Source: Macrotis lagotis | Taxonomy: Eukaryota > Chordata > Mammalia > Peramelemorphia > Peramelidae | DNA length: 64,000 bases | Assembly (NCBI RefSeq): GCF_037893015.1 | Contig: NC_133665.1 | Span: 106,421,937-106,485,936, forward strand | Reading direction: 5' to 3' | Shown: positions 43,640 through 57,700 of the stretch, in pieces | Position numbering within the stretch: the stretch's first letter is position 1 | How the letters are laid out: each line of letters begins with the position of its first letter | Program-made: the position numbers and the translations under genes | The notes under the pieces: model-generated | Told to the model about the DNA's origin: nothing | Seen by the model: only the letters and a program-made list of their open reading frames with translations | Databases searched by the model: none

Positions 43640-45585
43640 AACCAGGAAACCTTCCTGAGTAAAGACCTGATCACAGACCAGGAGAATAATGACCCCATTG
43701 GAAGCATCCAAAACTTGCAGACCCCCCCCCCAGAATTAGCTCTAAAAACAGTAGCACAAAAAAGCCAGAAACTTGGAGTAGGGCCTACATACCCCAAGAT
43801 GAACTGAGTCCAACTTTACCATAAAGTTCAGTCCAGAAATAGTTTAGGAAAAAAATGAACAAACAACAAAAAACTTTACTATAAAAAGCTGCTACTGTGA
43901 CCAAGAAGACTAAGACATAAACTTGGAAGATAGCAATGTGAAAACAGCTCCCCAAAAAACTTTAAAGAAAAATGCTAATTGAACACAAGGTCAGCAAGAA
44001 TTCCTGGAATAGATGAAGAAAGAAATTAGTGGTAGAGGAAAAATTGGGAAAAGAAATGAGAGTGATGCAAGAAAATTTTGAAAAAGAGAATTAACAGCTT
44101 GGTAAAAGAGGCACAAAAACTGCTAAAGAAAATAATATCCTTTAAACAAAATTTGGCGAAATTATAAAAGAGGCACAAAAATTAACTAAAGAGAAGAACT
44201 TCAAAAAACAGGATTGATCAAAAAGAAAAGGAGGTACAAAAATCACTAAAGAAAAGAGCTCTTTAAAAAGCAGAATTGACCACATGGAAAAAAATGATAC
44301 AAAATCTCACTGAAGAAAATCATTCCTTAAAAATTAGAATTGACCAAGGGGTAGCTAATGATTCCACGACACATGAAGAAGTAATAAATAAAATGAAAAG
44401 AATGAAAAAATTGTAGAAATATGAATTATCTCATTGGGAAAACAACTAACCTGGAAAATGTATTGAGGAGAGATAATTTAAGAATTATTAAACTATCTGA
44501 AAGTCATGATCAAAGAAAAATCCTAGATATCATAATTCAAGAAATTATCTGGCCAGCTAGGTGGCACAGTGGATAAAACACTGGCCCTGAGTCAGGAGGA
44601 CCTGAGTTCAAATTCAACCTCAGACACTTAATAATTACAAAGCTATGACCTTGAGCAAGTCACTTAATTCCATTGCCTTGTGAAACTTAACATGAAAAAC
44701 TGCCCTGCTGTTTATCTTACATCCAGAAGATAATATAGAAAAGGAAAGAATATACTAGTTATCTCCTGGAAGAGATCTCAAAATGAAAATTATAGTCAAA
44801 TTCCAGAGTTTCCAGTCAAAGAGAAAATACTTCAAACATCCAGGAAAAAAATTAAAATATTGATCAGAATCATACAAGATTTAGTAACTTCCACATTAAA
44901 GAAGCAAAGGGTATGGAATATGATATTCCAGAAAACAAAGGAAGTAGGATTACAACTAAGAATCACCTACCTAACAAAACTGAGTAATCCTTCAGGGGCA
45001 AAATAGATATTTAATGAAACAGAAGATTTTCAAGCATTCCTAATGAACAGACCAGAGCTGAATAGAAACTTTGACATTCAAACAGAAGATTCAAGAGAAA
45101 CAGAAAGGTCAACATGAAATAGTAATCATAATTGGACTCAATAAAGTTTAACTGTTTACATTCCTAATGGGAAGATGACACAAATAACTCCTAAGAACCA
45201 TATAAGGGCAGTTAAAAGGAGTTTACATAAACAAAGGGCATGAATATGAGTGGATTTATGCTAGAATGATCTCCAAAAGAAGAAGAAGAAGCTAAGAAAT
45301 TTCACATAAGAGTCAAGAAAAAGCTTTTTCAATGGAGTGGAAAGGGAGAAGGCTAGGGGGAATCAGTGAACCTTCATTCTCATCAGAAATGAATCAGAGA
45401 GGAAATAACATACACACTTAATAGGGTGAGGAAATCTATCTTACCCTAGAGGAAAAATGAGAAGAAAGGGATGGGATAAGGGGGAAAAGTGGGAGGGAAG
45501 CAGGGAATAGGTGATAGAAGAGGGGGAAGAATAAGGGAGAGGGTACTCAGATACAACACACTTTTGGGCAGGGTCAGGATAAAAG

Positions 45586-45640
<55 letters not shown>

Positions 45641-47690
45641 GAATAAATGAGAGTGGGGAGGAATAGAGTGGAGGTACAGTTAGTAATAACAGTTGTGGGA
45701 AAAATATTGAAACAACTTCTCTGGCGGACTTATGATTAAAGAAAGCAACTTACCCCAGAGACAGAGCCATTGGAATGTGAACATAGACTGAAGTACATTT
45801 TTTTTTTCTCTCTCACTATTCTTGAGGTTTCTCATCTTCTTGGGGGGGGGGGGTTATGTTTAGTTTTATAACAAAATTATTGTAATAATAGTAATAATAA
45901 ATTAAAATTCACTTGCAAAAAAATAAAATAAAGCAAAAGACATAAAAAAGAATAATCTCCAAAAAAATGAAGGGATGAGAAAGGATGCATTAGGAGAAGG
46001 GGGAAGGGAGAAGTAGAATAGGGAAAATTTTCTCACTTAAAAGAGACTTGCAAGGAAAACCTTTTACAATGAAGGACAAAGTAGAGACCTGGGGGTGATG
46101 AGCAATGCTTGACTCTCACTCTTATCAGAATTGGTTCAAAGAGAGGAGAATATATAATTTCCCCAATGGGGGAATTAGAGGTGAAGAGGATGGGGTGAGG
46201 GTGGTGATAAAAGGGAGGACAGATTAAGGGAGGTAAAGTTTAGAAATAAAATAGACTTTTGAGAAGAGACAGGATAAAAAGAGAGAGGAAGAAAACAGAA
46301 GAAAATGAGATGGTTAGTAATCACTGTGAATGTGAATGTGAATGTGATGAGCTCACTCATAAAATGGGAGCTGACAGCAGAATGGATTAGAAACCAGAAT
46401 CCCAACAATATGTTTACAAGAAATGTTCCTGAAACAAAAAGACACACACATAGCTAAAATAAAGAAGCTATATTTCACCTGAAGTTAAAAAAGGCAGAGG
46501 TATTGATCATCTCAGACAAAGCAAATGCAAAAGAAGACCCAATTAAAAGAGATAATGCAAAGAACTATCTTTTATTAAAAGGAATCATAGACAATGAAGT
46601 GAAATCAAAAAATTGTACAAGCTTCTCTGATTCATAAAACAAATTCATAAAAACAAGAACCATTCCCCAATTGACAAATAGATAAAAGATATAAACAGGT
46701 AATTTTCAGAAGAAATAAAAACTATCTATAGTCATATGAAAAAAAATGCTTTAAATCACTTTGATTAGAACAGAGGTGAGGAATGTCAAGGCTGAGGGGG
46801 GGGGAGAGTTTAGGGGAGTGGGACTGGAAATTCAATAAATCCAGGAGCTTTTTAGGGGTTAATTAATTAAATATATGACCAAATATGGTGTTATAAACAT
46901 CCAAACAATCCTTGACAGAAAAAAGGTTCCCCATCTTTGGATTAGAGAAATGTACATTAAAACAACTCTGAAGTACCACTTCACACCTATCAGAAATGAC
47001 AAATGCTAGAGGGGAAGAGGGAAAAATTAGATATACTAATGAACTACTAGCGGAGTTGTTAACTGATCCATTCATTCTGGAGAACAATTTGAAACTACAC
47101 CCAGAGGGCTATTAAAAAAAACGTACTCTTTTTGTACTCTTTGACCTAGTAATACTACTTTTGAATATATATGTGCGAAAATATATATAACAGTTCTTTT
47201 CCAATTCTTTTTGAGAATTGAAACTGGTAGGATTCTTATCAATTGTAGAATGGATGAACAAGTTGTGGCATATGATTGTGATGGAGTACTATTTAACTGA
47301 TAAATTATGAGGGAGGTGCTTTCAGACATGATAACAACTATATGAACTGATGCAAAGGGAAGTGAGAAGAACTGGGAGATCATTGGGTACAATAACAACA
47401 ATGTTGTAGATATGCTTGGCTACTCTGAACAATACAATGATCCAAAACAATTCCAAAGGACTCATGATGAAAAAATGCTCTCCTCCTCTAGAGAAAGAAC
47501 AGATGAATTCTGAGTGCAAACTGAAATATAATTTTCTTTTTTTTGCTTTTTTAAAAAATATGGCTAATATGGACATATGTTTGGCATGATTTCACATTTA
47601 TAATTGGTATCATATTGTTTTCCTTCTCAGTGGATGTAGGAGGGTGTGGGAGAAAGGGAGAGAATTTGGAATTCAAAATTTAAAAAGAAA
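43640..47690 (+). repeat. HAL1-like element (L1 ORF1 type region plus L1 3' end, no reverse transcriptase)
   Basis: Begins with an L1-type 5' region (AAACTTGCAGACC), then an ORF1-like coiled-coil part (AGGAAAAATTGGGAAAAGAA and the decayed peptide DNLRIIKLSESHDQ, as in L1 ORF1 RRNNLRIIGxPE). A long purine-rich spacer follows, and then from about 46650 an L1 ORF2 C-terminal segment and 3' UTR. There is no room for endonuclease or reverse-transcriptase domains, which is the definition of HAL1. Several breaks; a SINE sits at 44551-44700. Confidence 0.72.
44551..44700 (+). repeat. Marsupial SINE nested in the HAL1-like element
   Basis: GCCAGCTAGGTGGCACAGTG to a CCATTGCCTTGTGAAA end. It interrupts the ORF1-like part of the HAL1-like element and is therefore younger than it. 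Confidence 0.85.
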
Positions 47691-47696
47691 AGAATG

Positions 47697-47848
47697 GGGG
47701 CAGCTAGGTGGCGCAGTGAATAGAGCACCAGCCCTGGAGTCAAGAGGACCTGAGTTCAAATCCTACCTCAGACACTTAATAATTACCTAGCTGTGTGGCC
47801 TTGGGAAAGTCACTTAAACCCAATGCCTTGCAAAAACCTAAAAAAAAT
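47697..47848 (+). repeat. Marsupial SINE directly after the HAL1-like element
   Basis: GGGGCAGCTAGGTGGCGCAG start, AACCTAAAAAAAATG tail. Inserted at or next to the A-rich end of the preceding LINE. Confidence 0.88.
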
Positions 47849-48004
47849 GTTAAAAATAAATAATGAATTGAAATTTTAAAAAGAGAGTTCCTTAATGGCA
47901 GAGATTGTTTTTTGTTTGTTTTTTTGAACACAGTACAATGCTTTGCACATAGTAGACACAATAATAAAAATTCTTGAACTGAATTTTAAAAAGTGAATTT
48001 GATC

Positions 48005-48262
48005 TACAGTGGTATGATGGGTGTAGTAGGTAAAGTACAGCTGGACCTACAGTCAAGAAGACCTGGGGTCAAGTGTTTCTAATACTTACTAGCTGTTAGA
48101 CCTTGGGAAAGTCACTTTAATCTTTTTGTCTCTGTTTCTTCATCTGTAAAATGAGAATAAAAATAGCATTTTCCTCCCAGGGTTGTTGTAAGGATCAAAT
48201 GAGATAATAATTATAAAGTGTCTGGCATATAATGAATGTTTTATAAACATTAGCTATTATTA
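48005..48262 (+). repeat. MIR-type CORE-SINE, nearly complete
   Basis: Head, core (TAGCTGTTAGACCTTGGGAA), and end CAAATGAGATAATAATTATA all present. Confidence 0.75.
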
Positions 48263-48479
48263 CTTCATTGTAGTCAAACCACAACTGGAGTATTGTACCA
48301 AATTTTAGGAAGCATATTGAAAAGCATCCAGAAGAGGGCAATCAGGATGGCAAAGGTCTATGAGTCCATGTCATAGGAGGATGCATCAAAACAGTGAGTG
48401 AATTCTTTGGCAGGAGAATAGATGAGCTGACTTCAAACCAGGGCTTCCTGGTGAAGTAGAAAAAGTATGGAATATACTT

Positions 48480-48660
48480 TATGTTTCTTCCTTAAGATTA
48501 TGATTTCTCTCTCATCACATTCAACTTAGATTAATGCATACAATGGAAACAATGTAAAGACTAGCAAACTGCCTTCTGTGGGGGGTGGGAGAAGGGAAGC
48601 AAGATTAGGGGGAAAATTAATAAATAAATAAAATAAATAATAAATAAATAGAATCTTTTT
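48480..48660 (+). repeat. L1 3' UTR fragment, intergenic
   Basis: GATTATGATTTCTCTCTCAT, CTGCCTTCTGTGGGGGGTGG, ending in (AAATA)n. Confidence 0.8.
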
Positions 48661-49034
48661 TTAAAAAAGCATGGGATATAGACTCAGGGAAAATGAGTCC
48701 TAATCCTGGCTCTGCCACTTTCACCCTGTGGGACTTAGTAGAGATCACTTACCCTTTCAAGGCCTTGATTTTCCCATCTGTAAAAAGAATGAGTTGGTGG
48801 ATGACCTTGAAGAGTCTTTCTAGCTCTGAATCGAGGATTCTACATGTTGGAAGGGCTACACGTTCTTGTTAGAACAGGGATTAGTCTTGTTCTGTTTGCC
48901 ACCAACAGTCACCACTTGGATCAGCCGATAGAAGTTGCCAAGGCAGATTTGGGACTATGGGGGAAGCTAGTTAGCTAAAAGTGGAATGGGCTCTCCCTAG
49001 AAGCAATGGGTTCCCATCACTCAAAAATCTTCAA

Positions 49035-49640
49035 AGAAAGACTAGATTCATTCATTCAACATTTTTAAATGTCTTCTGAGTCCTAGACACAAAGATACAA
49101 AGATACATTTGTCTTGATACAAAGACAAAAACCATCACCTGCCTTCAAGGACCTTACATTGAACTGGGAAGAATCAGCACATACATAAATATAAGACAAG
49201 ACTAATTATCTAAAAAAAACCCAAATGTAGTAATTAGTGGAGGGAATGGAGAGAGGACATTTGCAAGTAGGGAGATTCAGGAAAGATCCTGTATGGAAAG
49301 TGACAGTTGAATTCAGATTTGAAGGAAACTATGGATTTTTAAGGGGTGAGGAGGATAAGGAGTGACATATTCCTGCAATAGCCAGCAAAAGAAATGTCCG
49401 GTTATGATTAAAGGAGAAAGGCACTGTATCAATAGAAGACTTTGAATTTTCTCTTAGAGGCAATAGGGAGCCACTGAGATTTCTTGAGCAGGAGTAAGAC
49501 AGATTTGTGTTTGAGGAATATCAATTTGGGAGCTATGTGGAGAAGGAAGAAACTAGGGATGACAGATGGAGGTCAACTCAGGATGAGGACAGAGGTTAAA
49601 TTGTGAAGAAAACTGGTTTGGTTGGGTAGAGAGGGTACAG
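49035..49640 (-). repeat. L2 3' fragment, minus strand, intergenic
   Basis: Antisense L2 order: TGCCTTCAAGGACCTTACAT, GTGACAGTTGAATTCAGATT, CAATAGGGAGCCACTGAGA. Confidence 0.7.
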
Positions 49641-50934
49641 ATTAAATTAGGTGACCTTGGAACTCCTTCCCAATTCAGATGAACAAATATTCTGCGGCTC
49701 CTAGAGTCCCCAAATATCCAGAAACCCTGTGGAGCAGTCTAGCCTCTGCTTCCCTCTTGTGGCTATTCTTGACCATTGCAAAAAAGAACTCATCTCACAG
49801 CCTTTCCTTTTTCTTCTCACCTCCTTTTTTTGCTCTGGATGCCCCAACTAGGTCTTCCTTCCATTAAAATTATTATTAAAATTCTCAGTCCCAGTTCATC
49901 AATATAAAGGAATCATACACCACTGGATTACCCTCAGGCAGTGTGGCAAAGTTGATGAATAAATTTCTATGGTTGGCTCTCTAATCACATCATGAGATTT
50001 GGTTATCAGCCTGTTTCCAAGGGCCCTTCCTCTATTCCACCTTCTTAGATTCTCAAAGTATGGTCATTTTGAGAAATCTGTCCAGTCAAATCTATTTTTA
50101 TAATGCAGCTAAGAATTTTAATTTCTAAATATTGATAGATATTTTGGTGGTTCTGTCATTTTCAATCATGTCCAACTCTTCATGACCCCATTTTGGATTT
50201 TCTTGGCAAAGATACTGTAGTGATTTGACATTTCCTTCTCCAGATCATTTGGCCAACAAGGTTAAGCGATTTGCTCAGGGTCACCTAGCTAGTGTTTGAA
50301 GTCACATTTAAACTGAGGTCTTCTTGACTACTGGCCTGGTACTTTCTGCACTGTGCTACCTAGCTGCCTGGATAGATATAACTTAACAAATATAACAAAA
50401 GCATTTTAGTAAGTCCTCAATAAATTTTAAGTGTATTGAAGAGTCAGTGAGTCTGAAATCAAGTTCAAGTCTGGCCTTAGGTGTAGCTAGCTGTGTAACC
50501 CTGGGCAAGTTACTTACTCCTATTTGTTTCAGTTTCCTCATCTGTAAAATGACAAGGAAATGGCAAACCATTCCTGTATTTTTGTCAGGAAAATCCCAAT
50601 GCAGTTATGAAGAGTTGGACATGACTGAATATCAACTAGGGGTCTGAGAGCCCTATGCACTCATGTTTGAGAGCCTTAGGCTAATTTCTTACCTCATTAG
50701 GCCATGGGGGTCTTTTCAATTCTTTTTTTGTCTAGTTAATTGAGAAATCATCTTTAAGGTATGTGGCAAAAGGAAGCTTTTCTGGTTCATGAAAAAGAAC
50801 TGAGGATTTTAATGGGCTATACACACAACAAGATGGCATAACAGCCAAAAGATAGTTGAATGTAACTTCTTATGAGAGAAGCATAGTTTCCAAAATGAGG
50901 GAGATATGCTAATCCTACATTCTCTGCCCTGATG

Positions 50935-51590
50935 GGACCATTTCTATGGCATTGTATTCAGTTCTGGACACCACATTTTAGGAAGGATAATTGACAGATT
51001 AGAATTTATCCAGTAAAGGACAATCAGAATGAAGAAGAGACTCAAGATCACATGATAATGACCATTTGAAGAAAGTAGAGATATTTAATCTGGAGAAAAC
51101 TTAAAGACATGCAATAGCTGTCTTCAAGTATCTTGAAGACATACCTATGAACCATTGAAGACTTTTTATCCTTGCTGGTCAAAGAAGATAGAACTAGGAG
51201 TGATGAAAGAAGGTCTTAGAGAGGCAGATATCCTCTCTATGTAATAAATGGCTAGGACCATCCTAAAATAGGATGGGTTGCCTTGGTGTGAGGGCAGGTA
51301 AGTGAGTCTCCATTATAGGAGGTCCATAAGCAGGAGATAAAAAGCATTTGATGATCTCAGAGAGGGGAAAGATTTTCCAGGTCTTCTTATCCATTCAACT
51401 TCCTGTCCAGAACAGGAAGTCCCTCTACATTTCTAGAAAGGGGAAAATCCTCTTTACAATAAGAGATGACTTCTACTGCAACGAACCTCTTCAAAAGGCA
51501 GTAAGTTTCCCCTGTACTAGAAGTCTTCAAACAGAGGCTTGATGACAATTGGTTGAGGATGTGATACTTCAGATAAGACCTGGAACAAAC
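50935..51590 (+). repeat. CR1/L3 LINE 3' end
   Basis: Shows the CR1 3' order: TTCAGTTCTGGACACCACAT, CCAGTAAAGGACAATCAGAA, AATCTGGAGAAAACTTAAAG, GTCTTCAAACAGAGGCTTGA. Other pieces: 16600-16810, 13720-13845, 18640-18800, 51640-51800 and 61320-61790 (all minus), and 48270-48430 (plus). Confidence 0.72.
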
Positions 51591-53937
51591 TAATTTTTAA
51601 AAATCTTTGCAATTTTGAGATTGTTTTTGATTTTGGAACCTATTGATAAGTGACTTCTCTCTCAAGGTAGCCCATTCCATGTTGTACAGCTTTAACTATT
51701 AGGAAATTCTTCATTCTATTCCTCTAAAGTGTGGTTCCTTGTAGCTTTAACCTATTAGGTCTAGTTCTACTTTCTGGGGTCTAATGGAATAAGTACAATA
51801 ACAAGAGAGGAAAGATGATGGTACCTGATCAAAGGTCAAAGGAAGAAGAACCAGAGATGATTTTGTGTCTGAGAATACTATAGACCACCTTTAAAAATAA
51901 AAGAGGAAATAGAGGAGTTTGAGAAAAGATCACAAGCCTGATACAGAGGCTTCATGTAGTAATGAGAAGGGATATTAATTATCTAGTCCTCTACTGAAAC
52001 TTTGTTTTCCTCCCTCCCTCTCTTCTCTTTCCCTCTCACTCTCCCTACTTCTCTGCCTCCCTCCCTTTCCTTTTCTCTTTCTCTCTTCCCTTCTATCTCA
52101 CTCTCCCTCTTTTTCTCTGAGAAAAGCAAAGTGGCTAATAACTTCTTGACTTGCCTTGGTGATAAGCCCATTCTTCAAAAATGGAAAAAGTAGGAAAGGA
52201 AATTCCCTTCCCTTATTTTTACTAATGGGGAGGAACTAGTTGCTGGGGTACAAATGAAGGAAACCTTGATGGAAAATGACCAATCCCCCACTGGAGTTTT
52301 TGAAAGAGAGAAAACCTGGTCCTAGCCTCACATGCACCTAAAATGTTGAAGGGAAATCATCCCAGGAAGGATGAGAGAAGGATGAATAAATGTCAATATA
52401 GCCGAAGCTGCAAAGACACAGTATTTGGGTTCAAAAAATCAACTTTGCAAGTTTCACAAGCTGAGCTAAGTTTGGCCAACAATTTGTTTCCTCAAATAGA
52501 ATCTAAGCTCCTTGTGAACAGAGACTGTTTGTGGATCCCTAAAGCCTATCATAGAAACTGACACATAGTAGGCCTATACTTGCTCATATGTAATGGCACT
52601 GGGGGATTCTGGGGTCACTTCTAGATTTAAACCTATCATCATAGGATCCCAGGGACTTCATAAATGCTTGCTGCTTGTTAGAAATTCATTGGAAAAAGCA
52701 ACGAAAAAAGATAACTAATGTAATCTTGGGCTACATTTTGAGAGACACAGTATCCACTAAGAAAGTGATATAACCCTGCCTGCCAGAGGGAGAGATCATT
52801 GGAAAAGCCTAAAGTCAGGAAGATCTGAGTTAAAATCTATCCTCAGACATTTACTAGTTGTACTACCCTGGGAAAGTTACTTAATCTCAGTTGGCTTCAG
52901 TTTCCTCAACGTAAAACAGGGATAACAGCACTTACCTTTAAGTTGTGAGGCTAACTCACTTTGCACAATGTCTGGCCCAGAGTAGGCATAATATAAATGC
53001 TTATTCTCTCCCTTCCCTTCCAGTATTAGCTCAATCTTATTGGGAAGGAGGGATCCATTCAGGCCTGGTTGACTGGAAACTAAGGGAGAATGATGGCACA
53101 GTGAGCCAGCCAGGTCAAGAGCAGGAATGAGTTTGGCCATGCTATGATCTATATTGGCAGCTCACATATATGCAAGCATAAGATGGGAAGTGAGGAGAGG
53201 GGTTAGGCCTGGGTGAGGAAGCTCGTTTAAAAATACAAAGATTTTTCTTGAACTTTCAGTAAAAAAATCATTTCAAAATTTCCAGGTCCCTCAGGGCTGA
53301 GCCTGAGGGTTCTCTCCTACTTCAGGAGGAGAGAAGGAATATACAGAGCTCCTTTCTCCATGAAGAAAGCAATAGATTCCTAAGGGAGAGGGATGGAAAA
53401 ACTGTTTGTGTTGCAGTTTGTTTGGGCACATGAGCAGGTGTTTTCAGGTGCTGGAAAATGTACTGTTTATAGATATCCAGTACATGTGTATATACATGTA
53501 TATGTGTAGGTACACATATACAGCTGAAAACTGCCATGACTTAGAACATTCCAGACACACACACACACAGTCCCAAAAGTCTTAGTACAGTTTAAAGCTC
53601 TTGATGTGGTATTGGGGGCTTCTCATATTTATAAATTACAGGACCTTTGTAGACACCAAATCTGTCTGATCTTCAGCTTCCATCCTTATAAAGTCCCTGG
53701 ACCTATGAGACCATTAACCTCTAGGGCTGTTGTGGGGAAAGCATCCTGTAAAACTCAAAGAACTAGAGAAAGGAAAGCCATCATTGACATAATATTCATG
53801 TGCACATAGATTAACAGTTGAGACCAGAGTTTTACCTGCTAGTGAAGAACATTTTTTACATTTTTTAATATAAAATAAACATTTTTTTAAAAGTAAGAAT
53901 CAATCTTAGCTCAGGGTCCTCACAAAAGTAGGCTGGG

Positions 53938-54101
53938 AGGGGCGGCTTGGTGGTGCAGTGGATAGAGCACCAGCCTTGGAGTTGGGAGGACCTGAGTTCA
54001 AAACCAACCTCAGATACTTAATAATTATCTAGCTGTGTGTCCATGAGCAAGCCACTTAACCCTATTGCTTTGCCAACAAAAAAAAAACCCTAAAAAAAAA
54101 A
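53938..54101 (+). repeat. Marsupial SINE between MST1R and MON1A
   Basis: GGGGCGGCTTGGTGGTGCAG start and long A-rich tail; near-perfect flanking repeat AAAGTAG[GA]CTGGG on both sides. Confidence 0.85.
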
Positions 54102-54531
54102 GTAGACTGGGGCAGGATGGCTGACTGGCTGGTTTGCAGATAGTGGTGTAGACCATAAGAAGATACAGACCTAGAGAAATACTACTATGTATCCCTTGAA
54201 TGTAGTAATTGCTTAATAATTGAATAGCTACTTAATGTAGGTGGGATGGGTATTGGTGGGGGTGGAGGAAAGGGCTGGCAATGTGGGTTCAAGGGCTATC
54301 AGATATGTGTCTGAGGAAGCAATGCAGGTCAGGGTTTAGTGTGTGGGTGTGCTCAAGGGAGGAGTGTGGGCTGATGTGAGCAGATATGTATGGGTAGATA
54401 TGTACACAGTAGCTACAGAACACAGAAATGTATGGTGCTGGGAAGTCGAGGCAGGCTACAGGAGGGAAGCTGACGCAGGAAGACCCCCATGGGTGCAGGG
54501 AGCAGACAGTGATGACTTTAGACTTCCATTT

Positions 54532-54537
54532 TTTAAT
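54532..54537 (-). terminator. Candidate MON1A poly(A) signal (ATTAAA)
   Basis: On the minus strand ATTAAA lies about 110 nt past the MON1A stop codon, in non-repetitive sequence. ATTAAA is the commonest variant poly(A) hexamer. It would give a very short 3' UTR. No 3'-end data are available to confirm it. Confidence 0.45.
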
Positions 54538-54647
54538 GCAAACATAAAACCCAGGTATTGCCCCCAATCCTCCTGGTTTCCCTCAGCACTCTTTGCCAGG
54601 CTGGTCCCTCCATGGGATGTGGGGGTCCTGGCTGTCCCCAGTGTCTG

Positions 54648-54788
54648 TTAGTATGTCAGAGGAGTGAGGATGAAGAGCCGGTCCTCCTCCTTTCGGATCC
54701 ACCGCATCAGCTTGTGCACAGCACTAATAGCAGACGCCTTGGTACCCAAGGGACTGTAACACATATACAACTCAAAAGCTCCTGTGAC
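54648..54788 (-). CDS. MON1A: MON1A coding exon 5 (C-terminus and stop)
   Basis: 46 codons and a TAA stop. Peptide [20 protein letters not shown], then [20 protein letters not shown], nearly identical to human MON1A. Acceptor CTTCTTTTAG. Confidence 0.97.
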   Translation of the reverse strand, partial: VTGAFELYMCYSPLGTKASAISAVHKLMRWIRKEEDRLFILTPLTY

Positions 54789-57700
54789 CTAAAAGAAGGA
54801 AGGATCAGTCAAACCTCTGGAAACCCCCAAGGGAAGAAACTCCACTCTAAGAAAGAGAGGGAAGCTGTTCCTGGGTCATTAGGGATGGGGAAGAGAGTCA
54901 AACTCCTGAGGAAGCCAGGCTGCCCAAGAGCTACCTCCCATTCTCCCTCTGCTCCAATCACTGATTAGTCTCTGGAAAGTTAGAATCACTCTTTACATAC
55001 AGCTCAGCCTAGAGGGCTTGAACCTTAGCAACCCAATCTCTCCAGAATGATGGTCATGCCAAATGAATTCCAGGCAGTGGGAGAGAAGGGACATCCTACC
55101 CTCTACCCCTTACCAAAGCCAGAAGGTTCTCATTGGGTCCTGTGTAGTAGATGGTTTTGAGAGGGTGGGAGGCATTGTGGGCACGGCTGTGCAGGTACTG
55201 GTAAAGGCCCAACAGTCGCTCCTGCTCCTCCTCACTTGCATATGGATCCTCAATCTCTGGGCTAGGGAGGAAGTGGACAGGAGGGGAAACAAGATGAGAC
55301 TTGTAGGATCATGGATCCAGAGCTAGACGGGACAAAACACATCCAGCCCAACCCCCTCATTTTATGGATGTGGAAACCAAGGCACAGAGAGTTTAGGTGA
55401 CTCACCCAAAGCTACAAGGAAAAGTGTGTGTTTGAGTGTATAAGTGCATGAGTGTTGTAAATGAAAGGCACATACCAGATCTGAAGTCAAAAGTCCTGAA
55501 TTCAAACTCTACCTCTGATGTTTTACTCACTGTAGGACCTTAAATCTCTCCCTCTCTCTGAGACTGTTTCCTCATCTCTAAAATGGCAATAATCATCCTT
55601 GCACCGCCTACCTCACAAGATTGTAAGAAAAAGTCTTTGTTGGGGCAGCCAGGTGGCAGTGAATAAAGCACCAGCCCTGGAGTCAGGAGGACCTGAGTTC
55701 AAATATGACCTTGGACACTTAATAATCTCCTGTGTGACCTTGGGCAAATCACTTAACCCCATTGCCTTAAATACATAAAATAAAATTTAAAAAATAAATA
55801 AAATAAGAAATTTTAAGTTCTGAAGAAATGGGAGGTACTCTGTCTGTGTCTGTCATCTCTGTCCAAACTTCCCAAAAGAAGAGATCATTGTCAGCACCAT
55901 ATCTCTCATTTTTATATATCACTTTAAGATTTACAAATTGGTTCATTTACATTATCTCCTTTAAGCATGACTACCCTGTAAGATGAGACCTACCTAAAGG
56001 TGAGGTTATAACTATTCAGTCTCGGGTGGTCAAGGGTCTTTCAGATCCTTATTGCCTATGTATCTTTAGAGAAAGCTGGACCTCAGGTTCCTCCTATCAA
56101 AAAGAGGGATTTGGACAAGCTGGCCCCTAAGGTTGTCTCTTCCAGCTCTAAGTCTTATGGCCTTCCTCATTTTCACAAACACTTACCTAGTACCTGTCTG
56201 GCTAGGCAGAGTGCTATGTAAAACAGATTTATGAAGATTACTAGGAAGCTTAAATCAGAGGTTAAAGTTACTTAATTTCTCTTGGCCTCAATTTCTACAT
56301 TTGTAAAATGGTGCTAGTAATAACATTCTTCTTAGGGTTGCAGAGGGGAATAAAATGAGATTATATAAAGAGATTTGAAGATTGTTAAACACTATATAAA
56401 TGTGATTAATGCTAATAATAAATCCCATACTTCTATGAAGAGTTGCCTTGGTGGTGACCACTCCCCAATCCCCTTTCCTCTTTTCCCTACTCATTGTTTT
56501 TGCTATTTGGTCTTTTCCTTATTCCTACTAATTTAAAGGTTGGGGATAGTGGGTATTCTTGGGTCTCCCAGGGTGGAAGGCCCTTCCTTAGATTAAAGTT
56601 CTGATAGTATATATAACTCTGACAGAAAAGTGTGTTTAAGTCTACTCTTATATGTATGAATGTTGGGGCTGTGGAGGGGAAGTAATGAAGGGAGGACCCA
56701 GGGCATCCCTCCATGGTGAGTAGTACTCTCCCCTTCAGCAATAAGTCATTTGTCATTTCTAGTACACCTGAAAGATGTGGAAAGTTTTTGCTGCCCAAAT
56801 GTAAGTTGGACAGGACAAGGCTTGTTGATGCCATTTTGTAGTCAAAGTTGCTCAGAGAGAAAAAACACATAGAGTCACACCCCAGTCTCTGTAATCCCAA
56901 AGCCTTCAGGGTCCCTCCCATTGTGGGACATGCCAAAAGTGTAAGAAAAGCGACCTATACCTAGTATGGTAGAATTCCCACCCAATTTGGAGTCTGGAGG
57001 CCCTGTTTAAAACCTAGTTCTGATATTTTTTAGTTCTGTGACACTGGATGTATCACTTAAACAGTCTGGGTCTTTACTCTCTGTAAGCCTATACATCACT
57101 GAATGGACTGCAGTTGTACCTTGAGGACCCCTGTGCTTTATTTACCGTTTTCCCTAGGACTAAACCCTCCCATGAGTATTGTCTCTCCTGTGTTTCAATT
57201 TTCTATTTATATTTGTCTCTCCTGTGACTTTTCATTCAATTTTCAAAATGGGAATAATAATATATAATATGCCTCTTATGACCTTTTTTTAAGGTTTTGT
57301 AAACCTTAAAGTGACATAGAAATGTACATTGTCATTATTTCCCCAGGAGGCACACCTTGCAGTAACCCTGAATAGGGGAATCGGGAAGTTCTGCCCTGTA
57401 ACTCAATCCTGTCTCAGCTTTAGTTAGTAACAGGCCTGTCTGCTTTGGTTTCTTATTCACCTCATCCTGCCTTCCCTTGTCCCTTTTCCCCCAATCTCAG
57501 ACTTCAGTGAATACCCCATCCCATTGGTAATCACAAAGTAGAAGTTTAGTCTGTGGCCAAGTCCATCCACACCATACCTTCAGTGGCTTGGCAATATCTT
57601 ATTGGGAGGAGGATGTCTCACCTGGTGAAGAGCCCTGAGCTTTTGGACTTGTAGATGAAATGCCGAAGGTCTGGGATGCCCACTTGGGCCACGCTGTAGA

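Larger units (their letters stand above)
47849..53937. other. Intergenic sequence between MST1R and MON1A, right part
   Basis: Dense old repeats: MIR (48005-48262), CR1/L3, L1 3' end (48480-48660), L2 (49035-49640), RTE-tailed SINEs (50150-50640), L3 (50935-51800), a CT-rich tract (52005-52120) and MIR (52785-53010). No gene seen. Confidence 0.6.
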
